The translations under genes and the position numbers were made by a program. A stretch of DNA of 64,000 bases from Streptomyces sp. TLI_235 (GTDB lineage Bacteria > Actinomycetota > Actinomycetes > Streptomycetales > Streptomycetaceae): positions 2,542,001 through 2,606,000 of the forward strand of contig NSGV01000001.1 of NCBI GenBank assembly GCA_002300355.1. Direction: 5' to 3'. Shown piece after piece: positions 54,160-61,433 of the stretch (within the stretch, counting starts at the first letter, position 1; the number at the start of each line of letters is the position of its first letter). A model generated the notes under the pieces. It was not told where the DNA came from and ran no database searches. It was given only the letters and a program-made list of their open reading frames with translations.

Positions 54160-55431
54160 TCAGCGACGCCGAACCAGCCGCCAGTGCGCGCCGAATCGCT
54201 CGACATAGCCGAGCGACACCAGCTCGTACAGATGCTGCAGCACGGCGTCCGGAGAAAGTCCCGCCTCCCGGGCGAGTCGGTCGACCGGTGCGCCCTCCAC
54301 CCCGGCGGGGACGGCTTCGAGTACGCGTGCCACCGACGGCTCCAGCAGGTCCCTCGGCAGAACCGGACCTGACCTGGCTGGAGCGAGGTCGTCGCCGATC
54401 GCCCCGATGAGTTCGGCGATCTCGGCGGCGTCGGTCACCAGCGTGGCGCCGCCGCTGCGGATGAGTGCGTGCACGCCTGCGGACAGCGCTGAGGTGACCG
54501 GGCCGGCGACACCCATGGTGTGCCGATTGAGATCGCGGGCCCGGCGTGCGGTGCTGAGGGCCCCGCTGCGGACGGCCGCCTCGACGACGACTGTGCCGCG
54601 GGTGAGCGCCGCTATGACGCGGTTCCGCAGGACGAACCGGAAGCGGTTGGGATGGGCGCCGGGCGGCAGTTCGCTGACCAGCAGCCCCTGCTGGGAGATC
54701 CGGCGGATCAGCTCGGTGTTGCCGGGCGGGTAGCTCATGTCGACGCCGCAGGCGAGGACGCCGACCGTGGCTCCGCCGACGGCGAGGGTGCCGCGGTGCG
54801 CCGCCGCGTCGATCCCGTAGGCGGCTCCGGACACCACCACCCAGCCGCGTTCGGCCAGTTGGGCGGCGATCTCACCGGCGACATGCGCACCGTAGGCGGT
54901 GCACGCCCGGGAGCCGACCATGGCAACGGACCGCAGCGCCAGCAGGCGGAGCGAGCCGGTGCCACGCACCCAGAGACCGACCGGCCGCCCCTCGCGGAGA
55001 TCGTCCAACTGGCTGGGCCATTCGGCGTCGCCCGGAATGATGAACCGTCCGCCGTGGCGGTCGACGAGTCGGAGGTCCGCCAGGGGGTCGAGCGCCGTAC
55101 AGCGGGCCCGGTAGTCGGCGACCCGGCCCGGATCGAGGCCGAGCGACTGCGGGTCCGCCCTGCCCCGGACGGCGTTGATCACCGTGGTGGCGCCGAGTTC
55201 GGCGAGCCAGCGGCCCATCACGGCGTCACCCGGCTCGATCAGCCGGGTGAGGGCGGCCCTGGCCAGGCGCTCCGGTGAGGGCGCCGGGGGCCCGCCGGGT
55301 GGGGGAACCTGCGCCGGGCCGGCCGAAGGGCGTCCGACCGGCCGGGGGTCGGTGTCGAGCGCGAGGTGCGACCCGCAGTCGGCTGCCCCACCGCCGGTGC
55401 GCGTTGCGGTGTTGACGCTGGTGCTGTCCAT
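54160..55431 (-). CDS. dprA: DNA-processing protein DprA
   Basis: 423 residues. Binds single-stranded DNA and loads RecA in natural transformation; in streptomycetes its role is less clear. After an Ala/Pro-rich N-terminus (about 60) comes a SAM-like region (LARAALTRLIEPGDAVMGRW), the Rossmann domain with MVGSRACTAYG, SGAAYGIDAAAHRGTLAVGG and VLACGVDMSYPPGN, and a C-terminal winged helix (DRLAREAGLSPDAVLQHLYE). ATG 55431 has AGGAGAG upstream. Downstream of yifB, upstream of whiG. Confidence 0.93.
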   Translation of the reverse strand: MDSTSVNTATRTGGGAADCGSHLALDTDPRPVGRPSAGPAQVPPPGGPPAPSPERLARAALTRLIEPGDAVMGRWLAELGATTVINAVRGRADPQSLGLDPGRVADYRARCTALDPLADLRLVDRHGGRFIIPGDAEWPSQLDDLREGRPVGLWVRGTGSLRLLALRSVAMVGSRACTAYGAHVAGEIAAQLAERGWVVVSGAAYGIDAAAHRGTLAVGGATVGVLACGVDMSYPPGNTELIRRISQQGLLVSELPPGAHPNRFRFVLRNRVIAALTRGTVVVEAAVRSGALSTARRARDLNRHTMGVAGPVTSALSAGVHALIRSGGATLVTDAAEIAELIGAIGDDLAPARSGPVLPRDLLEPSVARVLEAVPAGVEGAPVDRLAREAGLSPDAVLQHLYELVSLGYVERFGAHWRLVRRR

Positions 55432-55499
55432 GCTGCTCTCCTGGGTGTGAGCGGGGTACGGCGTGCCGTGTCGCGGGTGGCGTTCCTCGGCGCGCACCG

Positions 55500-56900
55500 T
55501 CACAGATCGTGGGTGTGGTCCAGGTCGGTGTCGCGCGGGAGTCGCGGCCGCTCGGCCATCGGGCCGCGGTGGACACCGGTCCGCAGGGCGAGGGCGGTTC
55601 TGACGTCGGACCGCGCCGGCCGTTCGCGGCCGGCCAGGTCGGCGATGGTCCAGGCCACCCGCAGGACCCGGTCGAGTCCGCGGGCCGTCAGCAGCCCCCG
55701 CTCCAGGTCCCGTTCGGCGTCGGTCAGTGCGTCGGGCTGCAACCGCCAGCGTGTCCGCAGTTCGTGGCCCGGCACCTCGCCATTGGTGCGCCACGGGGTC
55801 TCGGCCAGCCGGGCGGCCGCGCGGTGGCGGGCGGCCAGGACGCGGGAGGCCACGACGGCGGTGGACTCGGCCGCGCTGTCGCGGGTCATCAGTTCCGCCC
55901 GGGAGACCGAAGACACCTGGACCTGGAGATCGACCCGGTCCAGCAGAGGTCCGGAGAGTCTCGCCTGGTACCGGTTGACCATCGTCGGTGTGCACTCGCA
56001 GCCCTCGCCGCGGATCGAGTGGCGCCCGCAGGGGCACGGGTTGGCCGCGAGGCAGAGCAGGAAGCGGGCGGGCAGCCGCATGGAGCCGGCCGCGCGGGCG
56101 ATCATCACCTCGCCCGACTCCAGCGGCTGCCGCAGGGCGTCGAGGACGCGGACCGGGAACTCCGGCGCCTCGTCCAGGAAGAGCACCCCCCGGTGCGCCA
56201 GGGAGACGGCGCCGGGTCTCGGCATCCCGCTGCCGCCGCCGACGATGGCGGGCATCGTCGTCGAGTGGTGCGGCGCGCAGTAGGGCGGGCTGTCGACGAG
56301 CGGCCGGTTCGGTGGCAGCAGCCCGGCGACGGAATGCACGGCGGTGACCTCCAGCGCCTCCTTCTCGGTGAGCGGCGGGAGCAGGGCGGGCAGGCGCTCG
56401 GCCAGCATGGTCTTGCCAGCGCCGGGCGGGCCCTTGAGGTAGAGGTGGTGCCCGCCGGCTGCGGCGATCTCCAGGGCGTGCCGGGCCTCGTACTGGCCCG
56501 CGACATCGGCGAGGTCCGGCCGGACGGCGCGTGCGGACGAGATGTCGCGGATGCCGATACCGGGCAGCAGCAGGCCGGCCAGCAGTGGGTCCGGGCGGCC
56601 GGCCAGGATCTCCGGCTCGTCGTCGGGCGGCGTGGCGTCGGTGAGCAGTGCGACGAGTTGGCGCAGGCTCCGGACGCCCAGCACGGAGATGCCCGGGACG
56701 AGGGAGGCCTCCGCCGCGGTCTGCTCCGCCACGACGACCTGGCGGTACCCGGCGTCGGCGGCCGCCAGCACGGACGGCAGCACACCCCGGACGGGCCGCA
56801 CCCGGCCGTCCAGCCCGAGTTCGCCGATGATGAGCAGTTCGGCGATCGCTGCGGGGTCGATCCGGTCCGCCGCCGCGAGTACGGCGCAGGCGACGGCCAG
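55500..56900 (-). pseudogene. YifB/ComM-family AAA ATPase, 5' end lost by integration
   Basis: About 466 residues match YifB from LAVACAVLAAADRIDP to the normal C-terminus: Walker A GPPGAGKTM, GVLFLDEAPEFPVRVLDALR, zinc-like CPCGRHSIRGEGCEC. The usual first 80-90 residues (MGFARTCSVALVGVE-type start) are absent; homology stops at about 56900, where mobile-element sequence begins. A TTG at 56951 keeps the frame open through element DNA but has no ribosome site. The missing 5' part should lie beyond the other end of the element, outside this window. ComM promotes branch migration during transformation; this copy is probably inactive. Confidence 0.88.
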
Positions 56901-57028
56901 GGCAATGCATGAAGGGGGATGCTTCTCATGTCGGCGGGTCACCGCAGACAAACGGCCCAGTAAGGGGACTTGGACCTCCCCTCACCGGGCCTCACCGAAC
57001 TCACCTGATATCAGCAGGGAGCCCAGCT

Positions 57029-57490
57029 GTGCGACAGCTTCTCATCCTCGCCCGCCGTACCGCCAGCACCACCAAGGCCGCCGTCCGGTCCGTGATCACC
57101 CCGGGCCGCCTCTTCACCACCAACGAGCCGGCCCTGCACATCCCCCCGGTCGGCCTGTTCGAGGCCGACGAGATCCCGCCCGCCGAGGACATCGACGCCG
57201 CCGCCCGTGAGTTCAACCGGGCCGCGGACCAGGCCCGCGCCGCCGACCGCGGCAAGCGCGCCGCCCGCAAGATCCTCGACCGGCTCCCCGTCGGCACCTA
57301 CGGCGCGTGGAGCGTCGAGCGGGTCCCGTCCGGCCGGCAGACCGCGGACCTCGACAAGATCCGGAAGATCTTCAAGGAGCACGGCCTCGGCCCGGTGCCG
57401 ATGAAGACCGCCGCCCCCTCCCTGAAGGTCACCCGCGTCGAGACCCTCGCCCCCGCGGCCGACGGCGTCGTGAAGGCGGTCGCGGCATGA
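57029..57490 (+). CDS. element-encoded hypothetical protein
   Basis: 153 residues, first gene of the element. Features: a basic N-terminus (RQLLILARRTASTTKAAVRS), an acidic linker DEIPPAEDIDAAAREF, and a compact C-terminal half with LDRLPVGTYGAWSVERVP and IRKIFKEHGLGPVPMKTAAP. No catalytic pattern, no membrane segment. The start is GTG 57029 with GGGAG eight bases upstream; the open frame to 56909 crosses the element edge. Ends in an ATGA overlap with the next gene. Possibly DNA-associated given its basic content, but unassigned. Confidence 0.7.
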   Translation: MRQLLILARRTASTTKAAVRSVITPGRLFTTNEPALHIPPVGLFEADEIPPAEDIDAAAREFNRAADQARAADRGKRAARKILDRLPVGTYGAWSVERVPSGRQTADLDKIRKIFKEHGLGPVPMKTAAPSLKVTRVETLAPAADGVVKAVAA

Positions 57491-57810
57491 GCGCCACCTT
57501 GAGCCCGACCGTGAGCGTCCTGGTCTCTGCAGCCGCGCTGCACGTGTTCCTCGCCCAGCACCCCGAAGCCGCCGAGCTGCCGATCGAGTGGTCGTTCCGC
57601 GCGAGGGACGGCATCACCGGCTACATGCCCGCTGGCACGCCCGACGTCGCCCAGGCCGCTGACCTGATCGCCGGGCTGCTCGGCGCGGAGGTCGCCGGCA
57701 ACGAGCACACCTCGAAGGACGGCAGCCGGACCCTGTTCCGGTACTTCACGACTGGGCTGAACGGGGTGCCGTTCTTCTTCAGCGGGCACGCCGCGGTGGG
57801 CGGTGCGTGA
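57487..57810 (+). CDS. element-encoded hypothetical protein
   Basis: 107 residues. Reads as a small alpha/beta protein: LHVFLAQHPEAAELPIEWSF, GYMPAGTPDVAQAADLIAGL, SRTLFRYFTTGLNGVPFFFS. No known domain recognised. ATG 57487 overlaps the previous stop; the stop overlaps the next start. Confidence 0.65.
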   Translation: MSATLSPTVSVLVSAAALHVFLAQHPEAAELPIEWSFRARDGITGYMPAGTPDVAQAADLIAGLLGAEVAGNEHTSKDGSRTLFRYFTTGLNGVPFFFSGHAAVGGA

Positions 57811-58007
57811 TGGCGAAGCCGTCGAACGTCCACCGCCCGACCGAGGCCGCCGCAATCGGCCGCCTCCGCCCCGGCCGCCCCGCGTTCCTCCCCCACCTGT
57901 ACGAGCACCTCGCGGTGACCGTCCGCCGGCACGACCAGCACGGCGCCCGCCTCATCCGCTACCAGCTGCTGCGGGCGATGGCCGGCGGGAAGGTCGGCGA
58001 GGCATGA
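57810..58007 (+). CDS. element-encoded small basic protein
   Basis: 65 residues, rich in Arg and His (VRRHDQHGARLIRYQLLRAM). ATG 57810 overlaps the stop of the previous gene (TGATG); GTG 57807 is the alternative. Co-translated within the module. Basic character suggests nucleic acid contact; no more can be said. Confidence 0.6.
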   Translation: MAKPSNVHRPTEAAAIGRLRPGRPAFLPHLYEHLAVTVRRHDQHGARLIRYQLLRAMAGGKVGEA

Positions 58008-58276
58008 ACGCCCGCCGTCGGATCCTGCCGGACCACACCACCGGCCCGCTGCACCTGACCATGGCCCGCTACGGCCTGAACGCCGAGGACCCGTGTGACG
58101 TCCTGGTCGCCGCGCTGCTGCAGCTGGCCGCCCGGGTCGAGCGCCGGACCGCACCGTGGGACAAGGCGAGCGAGCAGCCCACCTCCAGCGCCTACCGGCT
58201 GGCCGCCGGCCGACGGGAGATCTACCTCGACGTCGACGTCCGCGAGGCCGACCCGCTGTGGCGGTGGACGCGGTGA
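58004..58276 (+). CDS. element-encoded hypothetical protein
   Basis: 90 residues. TMARYGLNAEDPCDVLVAAL, YRLAAGRREIYLDVDVREAD. Soluble, slightly acidic. ATG 58004 overlaps the previous stop by four bases, and its own stop overlaps GTG 58273 (GTGA). Unknown function. Confidence 0.6.
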   Translation: MNARRRILPDHTTGPLHLTMARYGLNAEDPCDVLVAALLQLAARVERRTAPWDKASEQPTSSAYRLAAGRREIYLDVDVREADPLWRWTR

Positions 58277-58417
58277 CCGCCTGTGAGTCGTGCGGGTGCT
58301 GACGAACCGGCCGCGATGGCCGCGAACGCGAGTGGTGACCCGATCTGCGGGGACTGCGCGCTGACGTTCGCGGACCTGGACGACGCCGTGGAGTGGGCGG
58401 CCCACGCCTACCGCTGA
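58273..58417 (+). CDS. possible zinc-ribbon mini-protein with a +1 shift
   Basis: GTG 58273 overlaps the previous stop and gives MTACESCGC then TGA (58300-58302). In the next frame the sequence continues ADEPAAMAANASGDPICGDC, then ALTFADLDDAVEWAAHAYR, to a stop at 58417. Skipping one base at GGG-T-GCT would give a 47-residue protein with two CxxC pairs (CESC, CGDC) about 20 residues apart, a zinc ribbon. Alternatively the gene starts at GTG 58283 and lacks the first pair (44 residues). Too short for certainty. Confidence 0.45.
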
Positions 58418-58435
58418 CCGGCCAGCCGCCGGGCC

Positions 58436-58475
58436 GGGGCCCGAACTCCTACTCACCTGTACCAGTTCGGGCCCC
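58436..58475 (+). terminator. hairpin inside the element
   Basis: Perfect 12-bp stem GGGGCCCGAACT (58436-58447) with AGTTCGGGCCCC (58464-58475), 16-nt loop. Separates the first five small genes from the rest. Confidence 0.75.
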
Positions 58476-58555
58476 TCCCAGAGATCACGATGACCCCTTG
58501 CCGCGGCCACGCCATGCCCGCGCCGCTCTCCCTCTGCCTGCGAAGGAGCACCCTC

Positions 58556-58972
58556 GTGCCCAGCATCCGCATCGTCGCCGACGCCGCCCACGCCGTCCGG
58601 GGCCTGGCGGTCGACTACCTCTGGTGGACGCACCACAAGGCCCTCGGCGTCACCGCCGCGGCCGGGATCGTCACCCTCGCCACCGACCAGCCAATCCTCC
58701 ACCGCACCGCGGTGATCGTTGCTATCGCCGTCCTCGCCGCCGCCGACATGGCCTCCTGGGCCTTCGCCCGGCACCTCGACCAGCAGCCGCGCTACGTGCC
58801 GCCGGTGGTCCTGGAGGAACTCGCCGACGGCATGCGGCGGGCCGCCGCCGACCTCGTCGCGGAGGACGGCCAGGCGCTGGCCCTGCTCCACGACGGCCGG
58901 CTTCTCGACCCGTACGTGCTGGTCCAGTACGCCGACGTCCTCGACAGCCTCCGTCGGACGACCGCGGTCTGA
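58556..58972 (+). CDS. element-encoded membrane protein
   Basis: 138 residues. Two hydrophobic helices, LGVTAAAGIVTLATDQ (about 28-44) and TAVIVAIAVLAAADMASWAF (about 50-70), followed by a soluble acidic tail (VLEELADGMRRAAADLVAED). The start is GTG 58556 with AAGGAG seven bases upstream, directly after the hairpin region. Size and topology recall small spread-type proteins of Streptomyces plasmids; no sequence match claimed. Confidence 0.65.
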   Translation: MPSIRIVADAAHAVRGLAVDYLWWTHHKALGVTAAAGIVTLATDQPILHRTAVIVAIAVLAAADMASWAFARHLDQQPRYVPPVVLEELADGMRRAAADLVAEDGQALALLHDGRLLDPYVLVQYADVLDSLRRTTAV

Positions 58973-59078
58973 CGGCCGTACAGCGCGCCCCCGGCTACTC
59001 AGGCCAGCGCCGGTCCGCGACCGAGGCGCGCACCACCCGGCACCACCCCGGTACCGGACCCACCAGAGAGGAGCCCCC

Positions 59079-59279
59079 ATGGGCCTGTTCAGCCGCAGCA
59101 GCGACTCCAGCCGCGCGTCCCGTCCCACCATCTCCGAGCTCGCCGACGCCATGACGACCGACAGCGGCCCCGACCCGGTCGAGTTCGGCCGCGCCATCGC
59201 CGCCCTCATTGGCGACGCCAAGCCGAAGCCGCCCACCTACCACCGCAGCGCCATCCCAGACGGCGACGAGGAGGACTGA
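59079..59279 (+). CDS. element-encoded small acidic protein
   Basis: 66 residues, starting MGLFSRSSDSSRASRPTISE and ending in a DGDEED tail. ATG 59079 has a good GAGAGGAG site. No domain recognised. The 106 bp before it show no gene. Confidence 0.6.
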   Translation: MGLFSRSSDSSRASRPTISELADAMTTDSGPDPVEFGRAIAALIGDAKPKPPTYHRSAIPDGDEED

Positions 59280-59383
59280 TCGCCGTACGGCGCCGCGCAG
59301 CACCCGCAACCCGCGGGGTCTGTGCGGTAGCCGCAGGCACTCAGACACCGCCCGCCGCCCCGACCACCACGAGGGAGACCCCC

Positions 59384-59611
59384 GTGACCGCCCTGCCCGA
59401 CACCCGCGAACTCGTCCTCGGCGTCCTGACCCGCCTGCGCCTCCTCACCCCCGTCATCGCCGTGCTCTGGCTGCTCGGCATCGACCTCGGCGCCGGCCTC
59501 CGCCTCCTCCTCGTCCCCGCCGTCCTCCTGGTCCTCGCCCTCGACACCGTCGGCGGCGGCCACCCGACCGCCAGCACCTCGTTCCGAGTCCGCCCCGGCG
59601 GGCCCCAGTGA
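59384..59611 (+). CDS. element-encoded two-helix membrane protein
   Basis: 75 residues. Hydrophobic segments LLTPVIAVLWLLGIDLG and LRLLLVPAVLLVLALDTV. GTG 59384 with GGGAG upstream. Overlaps the next gene by GTGA. Likely a small spread-type protein helping plasmid or element movement within the mycelium, by topology and position only. Confidence 0.6.
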   Translation: MTALPDTRELVLGVLTRLRLLTPVIAVLWLLGIDLGAGLRLLLVPAVLLVLALDTVGGGHPTASTSFRVRPGGPQ

Positions 59612-59781
59612 GCACCGTCGACGAGCGGCGGGCCCGCGTCATCGCCCGCGCCTGCTACCAGCACGCCGCCAAGCGCACCGGCGACATCGCCACCATGCGC
59701 GCCGCCGCCATCGAGCTGAACACCACCTACGACACCGAACGCCAGCCGAGCACCACTGACCAGGAAGGAACCGACCAGTGA
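59608..59781 (+). CDS. element-encoded small protein
   Basis: 57 residues, helical and charged (DERRARVIARACYQHAAKRT). GTG 59608 overlaps the previous stop; its stop overlaps the next GTG. Linked in translation to the DUF2637-type gene. Confidence 0.55.
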   Translation: MSTVDERRARVIARACYQHAAKRTGDIATMRAAAIELNTTYDTERQPSTTDQEGTDQ

Positions 59782-61025
59782 GCGGCTCCAACTTCTACGA
59801 GGAGCGTCGCAAGGACCGGCGCATGGAGGCCGAGCTCCGTCTCCAGGCCGAGCAGGCCGCCGCCGAGCGGAAGGCCGCTGCAGCCGAGAGGGCCGCCGAC
59901 CAGGACCGCAAAGACAAGGCCGCCGACCAGGCGCGCCGCAAGCGCGAGCAGGCCGACCGGGCCCAGCGCGCCGCCGAACGCCGCGCCGCAGTGAAGACCT
60001 GGCTGCTGACCGAGACCGTCACCGTGTTCCTGCTCGGCTTCATCGCGGTCGCCGTCGTCTCCGCCTTCCACGGCCAGTACGGGGCGCTCACCCACATGGG
60101 CATCAGCCCGATGTGGGCCGCGCTGATCGGCGCCGCGATCGAGTCCGCGACCTGGGTCACCACCCTGCTCGGCGACGAGGACGCCAAGAAGGGCCGGCCA
60201 ACCGGGCCGATGCGCACCGCGATGTGGACGTTCGCCGCGATCGCCGCCAGCTTCAACCTGGTCGACGGCCTCAACTCGGCGCACCCGCAGCAGGGCTTCG
60301 CCCTCGCGTTCCTCACCCCGGCCGCGGTCTACATGTGGGACGCGAGGCAGCGCCGCCGACATGGCATCAAGCTCCGCACGAAGGCCGAGCGCGCCGAGGA
60401 GAAGGACCGCCGCCGCCACGAGAAGACCCGGAAGGCCAAGCACCCTGAGCTGTGGAAGACCGCGGCGCTGATCCTCGCGGACGCCGAGCACGGCAAGGTG
60501 ACCTTCGAGGAGGCCTGGGCGGTCGCGCGGGAGATCCACCGCGGCACCCGCGAGGCCGGCCTGACCCCGGAGCTGGTGACGCTCCGCGCGGAGTCGAAGG
60601 CGCGCATGGCGGACGCCCTTGCCCTGGAGACCGGCGCCGAGCCGATGTTCCCTGACACCGTCCCGGCCGACTGGACGACGGCCTACGGGGACACGTTCGG
60701 CACCGTGTACCGCAGCCCTCTGAGTGGCCCTCAGGACGGCGGCAAGGACACCGATGGCACTGTTCTCCCTCGCCCTTCCGGCGGCCCGCCCGAGGGCCCT
60801 GGAGCCCTTGGGCGTAAAGGGCAGCAGCCGGTTCCGAAGGGCGGTCGGAAGACGCCGCAGAAGCCCCTCGACCCGAAGCACATCGAGCAGATCCGGAAGC
60901 TCGCCGAAGCCCTCGGCGGCGTCGACAAGCTGTCCGCCCGGAACGTCCGCGAGGCGATCGGCGGCGGCGCCACCGAGTACGCCATCCGGCTCCGCGACGC
61001 GGTGAAGAACCAGCTGCCCGAGTAG
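59778..61025 (+). CDS. DUF2637-type membrane protein with coiled coil
   Basis: 415 residues. Residues 5-72 are a highly charged coiled coil (RMEAELRLQAEQAAAERKAA). Then about four membrane helices (WLLTETVTVFLLGFIAVAVV; MWAALIGAAIESATWVTTLL; TAMWTFAAIAASFNLVDGLN; GFALAFLTPAAVYMWDARQR), a basic stretch, and a soluble C-terminus ending in a helix-turn-helix-like segment IRKLAEALGGVDKLSARNVR. DUF2637/SpdB-like proteins occur beside traB in actinomycete elements and may form part of the DNA transfer or spread apparatus. GTG 59778 overlaps the previous stop. Confidence 0.75.
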   Translation: MSGSNFYEERRKDRRMEAELRLQAEQAAAERKAAAAERAADQDRKDKAADQARRKREQADRAQRAAERRAAVKTWLLTETVTVFLLGFIAVAVVSAFHGQYGALTHMGISPMWAALIGAAIESATWVTTLLGDEDAKKGRPTGPMRTAMWTFAAIAASFNLVDGLNSAHPQQGFALAFLTPAAVYMWDARQRRRHGIKLRTKAERAEEKDRRRHEKTRKAKHPELWKTAALILADAEHGKVTFEEAWAVAREIHRGTREAGLTPELVTLRAESKARMADALALETGAEPMFPDTVPADWTTAYGDTFGTVYRSPLSGPQDGGKDTDGTVLPRPSGGPPEGPGALGRKGQQPVPKGGRKTPQKPLDPKHIEQIRKLAEALGGVDKLSARNVREAIGGGATEYAIRLRDAVKNQLPE

Positions 61026-61143
61026 GCCTCGCCGCGCACATTCCGTAACCGATTCCGTAGCGCCGCGGGCGGGGCGAGCCACCCCGAAGGGAAGAGCACC
61101 CCGCCCCGGCACCCCCATGCCTCATGACCTGAAGGGAACCACC

Positions 61144-61329
61144 GTGATCGTCGTCCTGGTCGGAAGCGCCGTCGCTGGCGTGATCCTCCTGAGGTCGGGC
61201 GCCCCGAAGGGCACCGCCTTCACCTTCCTCGCCCTCGGCGCCTCCCTCATGTCCCTCGACGCCCCGCACGGCTGGATGTTGGACGCCTCCGCGTGGGCCG
61301 AACACACCATCGCCGGCTGGATGAGCTGA
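61144..61329 (+). CDS. element-encoded small membrane protein
   Basis: 61 residues. Hydrophobic from the start (IVVLVGSAVAGVILL), a second segment TAFTFLALGASLMSL, then DAPHGWMLDASAWAEHTI. GTG 61144 is preferred to ATG 61117 because GAAGGGA lies six bases upstream. 104 bp before traB. Confidence 0.55.
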   Translation: MIVVLVGSAVAGVILLRSGAPKGTAFTFLALGASLMSLDAPHGWMLDASAWAEHTIAGWMS

Positions 61330-61433
61330 CCGATCCGCAGCGCCGCCCCCGTGCCGCCCTCCCCAGGGGCGGCACCCCCTCTCCCACACCGACGATCTCC
61401 TGCCTGCGCAGCCCCCGTGAAGGAGCACCAGCC

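Noticed and set aside
54160..56910. 916-residue DprA fusion
   Set aside because: The first part is an out-of-frame reading of yifB; DprA starts at 55431 with a ribosome site.
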